From Quadrisphaera granulorum (GTDB lineage: Bacteria > Actinomycetota > Actinomycetes > Actinomycetales > Quadrisphaeraceae), in NCBI RefSeq assembly GCF_003149145.1, contig NZ_QGDQ01000017.1, forward strand, positions 1 to 64,000: a DNA stretch of 64,000 bases, in the 5' to 3' direction. Both the position numbers and the translations under genes were made by a program. A model generated the notes under the pieces. It had not been told where the DNA came from, ran no database searches, and saw only the letters and a list, made by a program, of their open reading frames with translations. Below, piece after piece: positions 16,925-25,648 of this stretch (the stretch's first letter is position 1; each line of letters begins with the position of its first letter).

Positions 16925-18070
16925 TCAGAGCAGGGGCTCGCGGGTGTTCCCCTGCGCGCCGTCGTGGGCGTCGTCCTGGGCGCCGTCGTGGGGGGCGTTG
17001 CGGCGGCTGCGGCTGGCCCGCTTCATCTCGTACATCGCCGCGTCCGCGGCCGCGAGCAGCTCCTCGGTGCTCACCGGATGGTCGACGACGGCGACCCCGA
17101 CGCTCGCCCCCACGGAGACCGAGGAGCCGTCCGGCAGCAGCACCGGCAGCGGCACCTCGCCGCGTACCCGCTCCGCCACCGCGTGCGCTTCGTCGTCGGC
17201 GGCGATGCCCTCCAGCACGATGACGAACTCGTCGCCCCCGGTACGGCCCACGCAGTCCGCGGGGCGCACGGAGGCCAGCAAGCGTTCGGCGACGACGACG
17301 AGCAGCGCGTCTCCGGCGGCGTGGCCGTGGACGTCGTTGACGGGCTTGAAGCCGTCGAGATCGAGGAAGAGCAGCGCTGAACGTCGGTGCGGGGAGGCGT
17401 CGGTGGCGGCGCGCCCCAGCGGGGCCGCCAGCCCGCGGCGCGAGAGCAGCCCCGTGAGCGGGTCGAGGAGAGCCAGGCCCTCGAGCTCGGCGACGTGGAC
17501 CTGACGCTCGGCCTCCAGTGCCTCCGCCGCCCGGAGGGTCTGCCGGCTCAGCCGGGAGGCGATCCCGAGGGTCGGCAGGCAGAACAGCAGGGTGCCGGCC
17601 GCCACCACCGCGGTGGCTCCGGCGGGCAGCAGACCGTCGACGATGCCCAGCCACTGGGCTCCCATGCTCGCAGCGGAGACCCCCACGACGCTCGCCATGA
17701 CCGCGAGGGTGCGACGTCGTGTGGGGCGGATCACCACCGCGTGGATCGCCACCATCGTGCAGGCCGTCGGGACGAGCGCGGTCAACCCCAGCGGGGCGAG
17801 CAGCGCGGCCAGGAGCGCGAGGTAGGTGACGTTGAGGGCGACGCCGCCGGTGGAGGTCGTGAGCCGCTCGAGCCGGCCGCGGAGCCACGGGGTTCCGGAG
17901 GCTGCGAGCACGAGCGCGACGGTCACCGCGGCCCCCAGGCGCGTCTGGACCCCCAGCCGCTCGGTGAGCGCGCCGAAGCAGACTGCGAGGGCGGGGGCGG
18001 TGAGCGCCGACGCGAGGGTGCGGAGCACCGTCCTGAAGCGGGACGTGCGGAGGGCTCTCGGCAACGGCAC
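16925..18070 (-). CDS. Membrane-bound diguanylate cyclase (GGDEF)
   Basis: A 381-residue protein with about six hydrophobic segments (residues about 20-170), then a coiled linker and a GGDEF domain. The active-site GGDEF is at residues 278-282 and an RxxD inhibitory site (RPAD, 269-272) lies five residues before it, so it should make c-di-GMP and be product-inhibited. LLFLDLDGFKPVNDVHGHAAGD is intact. The GTG at 18070 has GGAGG five bases upstream and fixes the start. It is a tandem paralogue of the next gene. The C-terminal tail carries short DGAQ-type repeats. Confidence 0.9.
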   Translation of the reverse strand: MPLPRALRTSRFRTVLRTLASALTAPALAVCFGALTERLGVQTRLGAAVTVALVLAASGTPWLRGRLERLTTSTGGVALNVTYLALLAALLAPLGLTALVPTACTMVAIHAVVIRPTRRRTLAVMASVVGVSAASMGAQWLGIVDGLLPAGATAVVAAGTLLFCLPTLGIASRLSRQTLRAAEALEAERQVHVAELEGLALLDPLTGLLSRRGLAAPLGRAATDASPHRRSALLFLDLDGFKPVNDVHGHAAGDALLVVVAERLLASVRPADCVGRTGGDEFVIVLEGIAADDEAHAVAERVRGEVPLPVLLPDGSSVSVGASVGVAVVDHPVSTEELLAAADAAMYEMKRASRSRRNAPHDGAQDDAHDGAQGNTREPLL

Positions 18071-18189
18071 GCCTGCCTCCTTGCAGCGGAAACCGAGCAT
18101 GCCGCTCGGGAATCTCGATGATCGACAGTAATCGATCCGGGCTGTAGGGCTGTAGGGCTGCAGCGGACGTATGTCAGCCAGGCCGCCGA

Positions 18190-19260
18190 TCAGCCCGTGG
18201 GCAGCTGCACCGCCGCGTGCTGCGGGACCCCCGACGGCGCCCGCCCTCGCGCGAGCCGACTGGCGCGCTTCGCCACGTACATCGCCGCGTCGGCGGTGCA
18301 CACCAGCTGGTCGACGTCGCAGGGGGTGGTGGCTGTCGCCACCCCGGTGCTGACCCCCACGGTCACCTCGGTGCCGTCGGCGAGCAGCACCGCCCGCGCC
18401 ACCGCCTCGCGCACCCGCGCCGCGACCAGCTCCGCCTCGGATTCGTCGTGCAGCCGGAACAGGACGATGACGAACTCGTCGCCGCCGGTGCGCGCGATGG
18501 CGTCGTCGTCGCGCACGCACTGCTGGAGGCGGCGGGCCACCGCCTTGAGCAGCTCGTCGCCCGCGGCGTGACCGTGGACGTCGTTGACGGCCTTGAAGCC
18601 GTCGAGGTCGAGGTAGATGACTCCGGACGGGGTGTGTGGCGCGGCGGAGCCGGCGGCCCGTCGCAGCGGCTCCTCCAGACCCCGGCGGCCCAGCAGCCCG
18701 GTCAGGGCGTCCAAGCGGGCCGCCTTCTCGAGGGCGGCGTTGGCACGGACGGCGTCCCGGGCGACCCCCGCGGCGATCGGCGAGCTCACCACCAGCAGCG
18801 TCCCGGCGACAAGGGCCGCCGCCGGGACCGGCAGCACACCTCCCACCCACCCCAGGGCCTGGCACCCCAGCGCCGCGGCGCTGGCCACGACCTGGACCAC
18901 GTGCACCTGGACGATGCGCGCTCGGGTCGGCTGCAGGAGTACGGAGTGGATCCCCGAGGAGGCAACCGCCGCCGGCACCAGGGCGCTCATCCCCAGGGCG
19001 GCGAGCATCGCGCCGAGCACGACGACGGCGAGCAGCATGCCTGCCAGCCCACCCACGCCCTCGGAGCGGTTCTCGTTCCACCGGCGCACCGGCGGCAGCG
19101 CCAGGAAGCCCATCACCGCGCCGAGCCCGACGGCAATGCCCCAGGAGACCTCGGCGCCGAGCCGGTCAGCGGACAAGGCCATCGCAGCGGCCATCGCTGC
19201 GGTGACCACGATCGGCGCCGTCATCGAGAAGGCGTAGACGAGCCGCTGCGGCACGAGCAC
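18190..19260 (-). CDS. Membrane-bound diguanylate cyclase (GGDEF), tandem paralogue
   Basis: A 356-residue protein with the same layout as its neighbour: hydrophobic N-terminal half, then GGDEF at 259-263 with an RxxD site (RDDD, 250-253). YLDLDGFKAVNDVHGHAAGDELL is intact. The membrane domains of the two proteins also align (LGMSALVPAAVASSGIHSV versus LGLTALVPTACTMVAIHAV), showing tandem duplication. The start is GTG at 19260, five bases after AGGAGG; GTG at 19254 is a less likely alternative. It lies 119 bp from the second cyclase gene; that spacer shows nothing clear beyond short TAGGGCTG direct repeats. Confidence 0.9.
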   Translation of the reverse strand: MLVPQRLVYAFSMTAPIVVTAAMAAAMALSADRLGAEVSWGIAVGLGAVMGFLALPPVRRWNENRSEGVGGLAGMLLAVVVLGAMLAALGMSALVPAAVASSGIHSVLLQPTRARIVQVHVVQVVASAAALGCQALGWVGGVLPVPAAALVAGTLLVVSSPIAAGVARDAVRANAALEKAARLDALTGLLGRRGLEEPLRRAAGSAAPHTPSGVIYLDLDGFKAVNDVHGHAAGDELLKAVARRLQQCVRDDDAIARTGGDEFVIVLFRLHDESEAELVAARVREAVARAVLLADGTEVTVGVSTGVATATTPCDVDQLVCTADAAMYVAKRASRLARGRAPSGVPQHAAVQLPTG

Positions 19261-19301
19261 GGCCACCTCCTGACGAGCCCTCGATGAGCTCCGCGAGCGC
19301 T

Positions 19302-19325
19302 GAGGCCCCACGCGTTGGGGGCTTC
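19302..19325 (-). terminator. Weak hairpin between mutase and cyclase genes
   Basis: GAGGCCCC (19302-19309) can pair with GGGGCTTC (19318-19325) with one G-T wobble and an 8-nt loop, inside the 130-bp spacer upstream of the cyclase gene. It could be an attenuator or terminator of the mutase transcript. No T-run. Confidence 0.35.
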
Positions 19326-19390
19326 AGGTGGTGATCGACAGAAGTCGCCCGTCCTGGAGGTGACGTCCCCCGGACGGGGACGCGCCAGTC

Positions 19391-21220
19391 TCAGAGAGCC
19401 AGGAGCCCCCGGACCTCCTCAGCAAGGGCTGCTAGGCGTACTGCCGCGCGCTGACGGGCACCGTCGAGCGCGCCACGGCCCTCGACCGGCTCCACCACCT
19501 CGAGGTAGCACTTGAGCTTCGGCTCGGTACCGCTGGGGCGCACCACCACGCGACCGCCGCCGGCCAGCGTCCAGCGCAGGCCGTCGGTGGCGGGCACGCC
19601 CGTCGTGGCCACTGAGCCCACCGACAGGTCGTCCACCCGCTCGACGACGGCGCCGGCCAGCTCGGCGGGCGGCTCGGCACGCAGGCGCGCCATCGCGTCG
19701 GAGATCAGCGAGAGGTCCTCCACCCGCACCGAGACCTGGCCCGTCGCGTGGACGCCGTGGGCGACGGCGAGCTCGTCGAGCACGCTGAGCAGCGTGCTGC
19801 CCCGGGGGGCCAGGTCGGCCGCGAGCGCGGCAACCACCACCGCCGCGGAGACGCCGTCCTTGTCACGGACCAGGTCGGGTGCCACGCAGTACCCGATGGC
19901 CTCCTCGTAGCCGAACACCAGGCCCGGCGCCCGCGAGATCCACTTGAAGCCGGTGAGGGTCTCGGCGTGCCCGACGCCGTGCGCGGCGGCGATCCGGCCC
20001 AGGAGGCTGCTCGAGACCAGCGAGCACGCCAGCGTCGCACCCGGTGGCAGCACCCGGCGCGGACCCGCGAGCCCGCCGGAGGCCGCGTGCTCCCCGAGCA
20101 CCGCGCCCAGCTCGTCACCGGTGAGGGCTCGCCACCCGCCGTGACGGCTCGGATCGGGGACGGCGACGGCGCAGCGGTCGGCGTCCGGGTCGACGGCGAC
20201 GACGAGGTGCGCGTCCCGCCGGCGCGCGAGTGCGAGAGCCAGGTCGAGGACGCCCGGCTCCTCGGGGTTCGGGAAGGTCGTGGTCGGGAAGTCCGGGTCG
20301 GGGTCGGCCTGTTCGGGGACGATGGCGACGTCGGTGACGCCCGCCCGCCGCAGCGCCTCCATGACGACGGCGCCACCGACCCCGTGCACCGGCGTGAGCA
20401 CCACGCGGAGCTGCGAGCGCCGTCCGTCGGCCGGCGGCGGGCCGGGCAGCGCCGAGACCGCGCGCAGGTAGGCGTCGAGGAGGTCGCCGCCGAGCACCGA
20501 CCAGCCCCGCTCGGCACGGGGGACCTCGCGGGCCGGTGGCTGAGCGGCGATCTCCGCGGCGATCTGCGCGTCCGCGGGCGGCACGATCTGCGCGCCCCGC
20601 CCGGGTGCGTCAGCGCGCGTCTCCGCTCGGGAGCCGGTGGCGGGCGCGCATCGACCCCCGAGGTAGACCTTGTAGCCGTTGTCCTGCGGCGGGTTGTGGC
20701 TGGCGGTCACCATGACGCCCGCGTCAGCGTCGAGGTGGCGCACCGCGAACGCCAGGACGGGTGTCGGCAGGGGACGCGGCAGCAGCAGTGCTCGCACGCC
20801 CGCCGCCGTCATCACCGCGGCCGTGTCGCGCGCGAACTGGGCTGACCCGTGGCGGGCGTCGTACCCGATGACGCACAGCGGCGCGCCGGCCTCCGGGTCC
20901 GGCGGCGCCGCGTGGCGCCGCAGGTAGGAGGCCAGACCCGCCGCGGCGCGGACGACGACGGCGCGGTTCATGCGGTGGCTGCCCGGCCCGAGCGCCCCGC
21001 GCAGCCCTGCCGTGCCGAACTCGAGGTCGCCGTCGAGGGCGGAGATCACCTCGGCGGCAGCCTCCCGAGCTCCAGCGCTGTCGTTGGCGATGCCTTCGGC
21101 GCGGGCGAGCAGCGCCAGCAGGGCGGCGCGGTCGTCGTCGTCGACGTCTCCTTCGGCCCACGCGCGGGCGCGGGCGGCGGTGCGGGCGTCCAGCCGGACG
21201 CCGGAGGACGTGGCGCTCAC
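19391..21220 (-). CDS. Phosphosugar mutase (phosphoglucomutase/phosphomannomutase type)
   Basis: A 609-residue alpha-D-phosphohexomutase. The phosphoserine loop is TASHNPPQDNGYKVY, the metal loop DPDADRC, the sugar-binding loop YEEAIGY and the phosphate-binding C-terminal loop RPSGTEPKLKCYLE. Start GTG at 21220 overlaps the phosphorylase stop by four bases. Proteins of this subgroup next to a nucleoside phosphorylase can act on pentose-1-phosphates, which would feed DeoC; that activity is inferred from context. The order mutase, purine nucleoside phosphorylase, then a quinone reductase is widely conserved in actinobacteria. Confidence 0.92.
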   Translation of the reverse strand: MSATSSGVRLDARTAARARAWAEGDVDDDDRAALLALLARAEGIANDSAGAREAAAEVISALDGDLEFGTAGLRGALGPGSHRMNRAVVVRAAAGLASYLRRHAAPPDPEAGAPLCVIGYDARHGSAQFARDTAAVMTAAGVRALLLPRPLPTPVLAFAVRHLDADAGVMVTASHNPPQDNGYKVYLGGRCAPATGSRAETRADAPGRGAQIVPPADAQIAAEIAAQPPAREVPRAERGWSVLGGDLLDAYLRAVSALPGPPPADGRRSQLRVVLTPVHGVGGAVVMEALRRAGVTDVAIVPEQADPDPDFPTTTFPNPEEPGVLDLALALARRRDAHLVVAVDPDADRCAVAVPDPSRHGGWRALTGDELGAVLGEHAASGGLAGPRRVLPPGATLACSLVSSSLLGRIAAAHGVGHAETLTGFKWISRAPGLVFGYEEAIGYCVAPDLVRDKDGVSAAVVVAALAADLAPRGSTLLSVLDELAVAHGVHATGQVSVRVEDLSLISDAMARLRAEPPAELAGAVVERVDDLSVGSVATTGVPATDGLRWTLAGGGRVVVRPSGTEPKLKCYLEVVEPVEGRGALDGARQRAAVRLAALAEEVRGLLAL

Positions 21221-22110
21221 GCGCGGGGCTCGGCGAGTACCCGGCGTACCACGGAGGCCAGCAGTGCCCCGATGCGCGGACCCGCGGCCCTGCCCGCGTC
21301 GATGACCTCCTGCGCGTCCAGCGGCGTCGGGCTGACGCCTGCCGCCAGGTTGGTGACCAGCGAGATCCCCAGCACCTCCAGACCGACCTGGCGCGCCGCG
21401 ATGGCCTCCAGGGCCGTGGACATGCCGACCAGGTCGCCCCCGATGCGGCCCGCCATGCGCACCTCGGCGGGGGTCTCGTAGTGGGGGCCGGGGAACTGCA
21501 CGTACACGCCCTCGGTGAGCTCCGGCTGCACCTGGCGCGCGATGCCGCGCAGCCGCGAGGAGTACAGGTCCGTGAGGTCGATGAACGTGGCGCCCTCGAG
21601 CGGCGACGTCGCCGTGAGGTTGATGTGGTCGCTGATGAGCACTGGCGTGCCGGGGCCGCGGTCGACGTCGATGCCGCCGCAACCGTTGGTCAGGACGACG
21701 CTCGCGCAGCCCGCCGCGGCCGCCGTCCGCACGGCGTGGACGACGGGACGCACCCCACGCCCCTCGTACAGGTGCGTCCGCGAGAGGAACACGAGCACGT
21801 GGCGCTCGGCGCCGGAGTCGTCCGTGACGCTCACCGAGCGCACTGTGCCGACGTGCCCGAGGGCTGCCGCCGGCGCGAACCCCGGCAGGTCGGTGACCGC
21901 GATCTCGGCGGTCGTCGCCCCCAGCAGGTCTGCGGTGACCTGCCAGCCGGAGCCGAGCACCAGCGCCGCGTCGTGGCGGGCGATGCCGGTGCGCTCGGCG
22001 ATGGCCTGCGCGGCGTACGCGGCGATCTGGAAGGGATCGGTGCTGGGGTCGCCGAGGTCGTACGCCGGGTTGTTGGAGTGGTCCGGCGCGACGTTGTCGA
22101 AGGGGTCCAT
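21217..22110 (-). CDS. Purine-nucleoside phosphorylase
   Basis: A 297-residue trimeric-type (PNP/MTAP) phosphorylase that splits purine (deoxy)nucleosides to base and (deoxy)ribose-1-phosphate. Family segments seen: VLGSGWQ, FLSRTHLYEGRG (the usual GRxHxYEG), VVLTNGCGGI, GPHYETPAEVRM and GMSTALEAIAARQ, with LGISLVTNLAAG. Start ATG at 22110, with a GTG at 22113 as near alternative; further upstream the frame stays open but carries no homology. It is coupled to the mutase gene by a GTGA overlap. Confidence 0.93.
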   Translation of the reverse strand: MDPFDNVAPDHSNNPAYDLGDPSTDPFQIAAYAAQAIAERTGIARHDAALVLGSGWQVTADLLGATTAEIAVTDLPGFAPAAALGHVGTVRSVSVTDDSGAERHVLVFLSRTHLYEGRGVRPVVHAVRTAAAAGCASVVLTNGCGGIDVDRGPGTPVLISDHINLTATSPLEGATFIDLTDLYSSRLRGIARQVQPELTEGVYVQFPGPHYETPAEVRMAGRIGGDLVGMSTALEAIAARQVGLEVLGISLVTNLAAGVSPTPLDAQEVIDAGRAAGPRIGALLASVVRRVLAEPRA

Positions 22111-22167
22111 CACGCGGGGCACCGTACTGGGAGCCGCCTGCAGCGGCCTCCGGGGCGGGGCAGCCGA

Positions 22168-22206
22168 CCCGATCAACCAGCCCGATCAGCCAGCCCGATC
22201 AGCCGA
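22168..22206. repeat. 13-bp tandem repeat, three copies
   Basis: Three head-to-tail copies of CCCGATCARCCAG (the last imperfect) lie between the phosphorylase start and the gamma-glutamylcyclotransferase stop; the third copy supplies that stop codon (22199-22201). Confidence 0.75.
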
Positions 22207-22675
22207 CGGAGCGACAGGGGCGCGAGCGCAGCTCCGCGACGTAGTCGTCGGGGGCTCCCGCGGCTTCGGCAGCGTCGGCGAGCATGCCGAGGTAGAACGC
22301 GCTGGGCAGGCCGCCCTCGTAGTCGTCGAGGACGTACGTCCAGGCCAGCCGCTCGCCCTCGAGGGTGTCCACACGCACCTTGACCTTGGTGTAGAGGCCG
22401 ATGTCGACGCCCTCCCACTGGTCGAGCTGCTCGGCGTCGGCGTCGGTGAGGTCGTACAGGGCCACGAACACCTGGTGCTCGACGCCGCTGTCCGGATCCT
22501 CCGACGGGGGTACCTCCACGATGGTGGCCAGCGCGCCGTCCCAGCCGCGCTCCTCACCACCGAACGTCAGGCGCCAGCCGCGTAGCCAGCCCGTCTGCTC
22601 CAGGGGTGAGTGCGGCGCCCGCACGGACATCCGCTCGGGGTGAAGGTTGCTCGCGTACGCCGCGTACAGCGCCAT
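22199..22675 (-). CDS. Gamma-glutamylcyclotransferase-like protein
   Basis: A 158-residue GGCT-fold protein. The N-terminal MALYAAYASNLHPERM corresponds to the family YGSNL substrate loop, followed by GWRLTFGGEERGWDGALATIVE and VFVALYDLTDADAEQLDQWEGV, where the Glu of DxWEG is the catalytic acid. The start ATG at 22675 begins the first strand. These enzymes release 5-oxoproline from gamma-glutamyl peptides; here substrate is unproven. It neighbours the phosphorylase gene on the same strand. Confidence 0.85.
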   Translation of the reverse strand: MALYAAYASNLHPERMSVRAPHSPLEQTGWLRGWRLTFGGEERGWDGALATIVEVPPSEDPDSGVEHQVFVALYDLTDADAEQLDQWEGVDIGLYTKVKVRVDTLEGERLAWTYVLDDYEGGLPSAFYLGMLADAAEAAGAPDDYVAELRSRPCRSVG

Positions 22676-22747
22676 GACCGGTGAGGGTAGCGACCAGCTC
22701 CTCGCCCGCGCCGTCACCCGCGCCCCGACCCGCGCAAGACCACCTCC

Positions 22748-23467
22748 TCACATGCCTCCACACGCCTCCTCGGACGCGCGATCGAGCAGGAGCTCGCGGA
22801 TCACCGGCAGTAGCGGCTCGACGTCGTGCCGTACTCCAAGCGGAAGCCGGAGGACGGCCCCCGCAAACGCCGTGCACCACCAGGCTCGGCCGTCCAGCAG
22901 GGGGTCAGTCTCGTCCCTCGTCAGGTCCGGCCCGCAGCCGCGTCTGGCGATCTCCACCGCGAGCGTCGCCCCGTACGACCGCCGTCGCCCCGGGGAAATC
23001 CTCAGGTCCGGCGAAGCGACGGTGCGGGCCCACAGGTCCGGGTCCGCGACGCGCCTGACACCGTCGACCAGCACGCGTTCCACCTGGATCGGCATGATGA
23101 AGGGGTCGGCGGCGAACCCGCGGCGCGACCAGGGCTGGATCTGCCGGGGACCGTCCAGCGCCACGAGCAGCGGCTGCTCGGCCAGACCTCCCGGGTCATT
23201 GAAGTCTTGCCCCCACGGCACGGGCAGGCCTGCTGCTGCCACGGCGTGCAGACCGGTGACGCAGGTGCCGGGCGGGCACACCAGCAGGCCGGCTTGCGCC
23301 CGGAGCTTGGCGTTCCAGCCGAGGGCTACCGGCACCCGCACCCCGGTGAACGGCGCCCACAGGTCGTTACTGCGCAGACGTTTGCGTGACACGCCCAAGG
23401 CCACTGCCTCCGCAGGCCGGAAGGGGCGGCTCGCGAGGTCGGTGGGGAGCGGGGTCGGGGGGTGCAC
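22748..23467 (-). CDS. AbiEi-like antitoxin-type protein, start uncertain
   Basis: About 239 residues. The N-terminus FRPAEAVALGVSRKRLRSNDLWAPFTGVRVP is the helix-turn-helix opening typical of actinobacterial AbiEi-like/DUF559-associated proteins, and VTGLHAVAAAGLPVPWG plus RVLVDGVRRVADPDLWAR follow that family. A C-terminal nuclease domain is not seen. GTG at 23467 is my best start; the frame is open upstream to 23677 but there it runs through the 68-nt repeat hairpin. No clear ribosome-binding site. It sits with the 196-bp repeats between genes that are neighbours in relatives. Could be degenerate. Confidence 0.6.
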   Translation of the reverse strand: MHPPTPLPTDLASRPFRPAEAVALGVSRKRLRSNDLWAPFTGVRVPVALGWNAKLRAQAGLLVCPPGTCVTGLHAVAAAGLPVPWGQDFNDPGGLAEQPLLVALDGPRQIQPWSRRGFAADPFIMPIQVERVLVDGVRRVADPDLWARTVASPDLRISPGRRRSYGATLAVEIARRGCGPDLTRDETDPLLDGRAWWCTAFAGAVLRLPLGVRHDVEPLLPVIRELLLDRASEEACGGM

Positions 23468-23613
23468 CGGACCAGGCTGACGCGATCGCGTGGCCCTGCG
23501 CTGGAGCCAGGTCGCCGCCTGTGGACGATGGGCCGCAGTCCGCCGCCGGAAGCGGCATTGGTGAGGAAGCCGCGAGTGCTGAGCGGCCACCTCTGGGCGG
23601 ACGCCGTGCGCGG

Positions 23614-24073
23614 AGCTGTGAAGCGTTGGCCCCTTGGGAGTGATCGGGTGGTCACGCTGAAGGGGCCAACCGAACACAGCTCCGCGCAGGGCCCCGGTCC
23701 CCCGGGCCGGTCACTCAACGGCCCGTGTGGGGCGACCTCAGCGCGAGCGCTCGAAACCCGCGCGCGGCGGGCGGGGAGGGGCCGGCCGGGCGACTGGTTC
23801 GGTGCGGGCAGCTGTGAAGTGTTGGCCCCTTGGGAGTGATCGTGTGGTCACGCTGAAGGGGCCAACCGAACACAGCTCCGCGCAGGGCCCCGGTCCCCCG
23901 GGCCGGTCACTCAACGGCCCGTGTGGGGCGACCTCAGCGCGAGCGCTCGAAACCCGCGCGCGGCGGGCGGGGAGGGGCCGGCCGGGCGACTGGTTCGGTG
24001 CGGGCAGCTGTGAAGTGTTGGCCCCTTGGGAGTGATCGTGTGGTCACGCTGAAGGGGCCAACCGAACACAGCT
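23614..24073. repeat. 196-bp tandem repeat with 68-nt hairpins
   Basis: Three 68-nt hairpins (23614-23681, 23810-23877, 24006-24073) are spaced exactly 196 bp apart; the two 128-bp spacers are identical. Each hairpin has three stems (7 bp AGCTGTG/CACAGCT, 11 bp GTTGGCCCCTT/AAGGGGCCAAC, 4 bp GTGA/TCAC) separated by symmetric 4-nt internal loops. Hairpins 2 and 3 are identical; hairpin 1 differs at two bases. This is the only gene-free stretch over 300 bp (23468-24216). I see nothing else in its flanks 23468-23613 and 24074-24216. Confidence 0.92.
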
Positions 24074-24216
24074 CCTGGCACTGACCCCGGTGCCCCTCGA
24101 CGCCGCTCAACGGTGAATCGACGGCGAAGGAACTCGCCACTTCCCGCCCCGGAGGAACGTGCCCGCAGCGGCAGCGGAGTGGCCGGGCGCCAGGCCGATA
24201 TCGAGGGGCTGTCAGG

Positions 24217-25638
24217 ATGGGGGGCGTGCCTGGTCGAGCGCCGCGCGTCGTCGTCATCGGTGGAGGTCCCGGAGGGTACGAGGCGGCCCTGGTCGCCTCG
24301 CAGCTGGGAGCCGAGACCACCGTCGTGGAGCGCGCCGGGATGGGCGGCGCGACCGTCCTCACCGACGTGGTCCCCTCCAAGGCACTGATCTCCGTGGCCG
24401 AGGTCATGAACCTCGCCGCCGAGGCCGAGGAGCTCGGTCTGCGCTTCCCCGGGAGCGACGGCAACCCGGACACCAAGGAGCCCATCAGCGTCGACCTGGG
24501 CCGCGTCAACGCCCGGGTGCGCAAGCTCGCCGAGGCGCAGTCCGCCGACATCGGGCGCCGCCTCGCCTCCGAGGGCGTGCGCGTGCTGCGGGGCACCGGC
24601 CGGCTCGACGGCACCGAGCGGGTGGCCGTGGAGCTGGAGGACGGCGGCAGCGAGATCATCGACGCCGACATCACGCTCGTCTCCACCGGCTCCTCGCCGC
24701 GCGAGCTCGACGCCGCCAAGCCCGACGGCAAACGCATCCTCACGTGGAAGCAGCTGTACCAGCTCGACAGCATCCCCGAGCGGCTCGTCGTCGTCGGGTC
24801 CGGCGTGACCGGCGCGGAGTTCGCCAACGCGTACGACGCGCTCGGCTCCGACGTCGTCCTCGTCTCCAGCCGCGACCGCGTGCTGCCGGGGCAGGACGCC
24901 GACGCCGCCGAGGTCATCGAGGAGGTCTTCCGCCGCCGCGGCATGGAACTCATGGGGCGCTCGCGGGCGATGGCCGCGCGGTGCGAGGGCGACGGCGTCG
25001 TCGTCACCCTCGAGGACGGCCGGGAGGTGCGCGGCACGCACTGCCTCATGGCGGTCGGCTCCGTGCCCAACACGGCCGGCATCGGCCTGGAAGAAGCGGG
25101 CGTGCAGCTCTCGGAGAGCGGGCACATCGAGGTCGACAGGGTCTCGCGGACCTCCGCGCGCGGCGTCTACGCCGCGGGTGACTGCACCGGCGTGCTGCCG
25201 CTGGCGTCCGTGGCCGCGATGCAGGGCCGCACCGCCATGTGGCACGCCCTCGGCGACGCGGTGAGCCCGCTGAGGCTGCGGAAGGTGTCCGCAAACATCT
25301 TCACCGCGCCGGAGATCGCCACCGTCGGGTGGACCCAGCAGCAGGTCGAGTCCGGCGAGGTCGACGCCGAGGTGCTCATGCTGCCGCTGGCCGGCAATGC
25401 GCGCGCCAAGATGCTGGGCATCCGTGACGGCTTCGTGAAGCTGTTCGCCTCCACCGGATCCGGGCGTGTTCTCGGCGGAGTGGTGTGCGCACCGCGCGCG
25501 TCCGAGCTGATCTTCCCGGTGGCGCTCGCCGTGGAGCACGGGCTCACGGTCGACCAGGTGGCGCACGCGTTCACGGTGTACCCGTCGCTGTCGGGGTCCG
25601 TCGCCGAGGCCGCGCGCCGCCTGCACGTCACCTCCTGA
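24217..25638 (+). CDS. NAD(P)H-quinone reductase, LpdA-like flavoprotein disulfide reductase family
   Basis: A 473-residue FAD protein of the disulfide reductase family. GGGPGG near the N-terminus and VVGSGVTGAEFANAY bind FAD and NAD(P)H; VYAAGDCTGVLPLASVAAMQGR is the second FAD contact. The redox disulfide is absent: where lipoamide dehydrogenase has GGTCLNVGCIPSK this reads GGATVLTDVVPSK. The C-terminal HxxP active-site region reads FTVYPSLSGS, without the catalytic His-Glu pair. It is thus like mycobacterial LpdA, a quinone reductase. ATG 24217 or GTG 24226 (preceded by a G-run) may be the start. It follows the repeat island. Confidence 0.9.
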   Translation: MGGVPGRAPRVVVIGGGPGGYEAALVASQLGAETTVVERAGMGGATVLTDVVPSKALISVAEVMNLAAEAEELGLRFPGSDGNPDTKEPISVDLGRVNARVRKLAEAQSADIGRRLASEGVRVLRGTGRLDGTERVAVELEDGGSEIIDADITLVSTGSSPRELDAAKPDGKRILTWKQLYQLDSIPERLVVVGSGVTGAEFANAYDALGSDVVLVSSRDRVLPGQDADAAEVIEEVFRRRGMELMGRSRAMAARCEGDGVVVTLEDGREVRGTHCLMAVGSVPNTAGIGLEEAGVQLSESGHIEVDRVSRTSARGVYAAGDCTGVLPLASVAAMQGRTAMWHALGDAVSPLRLRKVSANIFTAPEIATVGWTQQQVESGEVDAEVLMLPLAGNARAKMLGIRDGFVKLFASTGSGRVLGGVVCAPRASELIFPVALAVEHGLTVDQVAHAFTVYPSLSGSVAEAARRLHVTS

Positions 25639-25648
25639 CGCCGCAGTC

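Noticed and set aside
23727-24035. Small open frames repeated within the 196-bp units
   Set aside because: They translate the hairpin arms in both directions with no ribosome-binding site and no homology; their repetition only follows the DNA repeat.
23614-24073. CRISPR array
   Set aside because: The spacers between hairpins are identical and 128 bp long, unlike variable 30-40 bp CRISPR spacers, and no cas genes are near.
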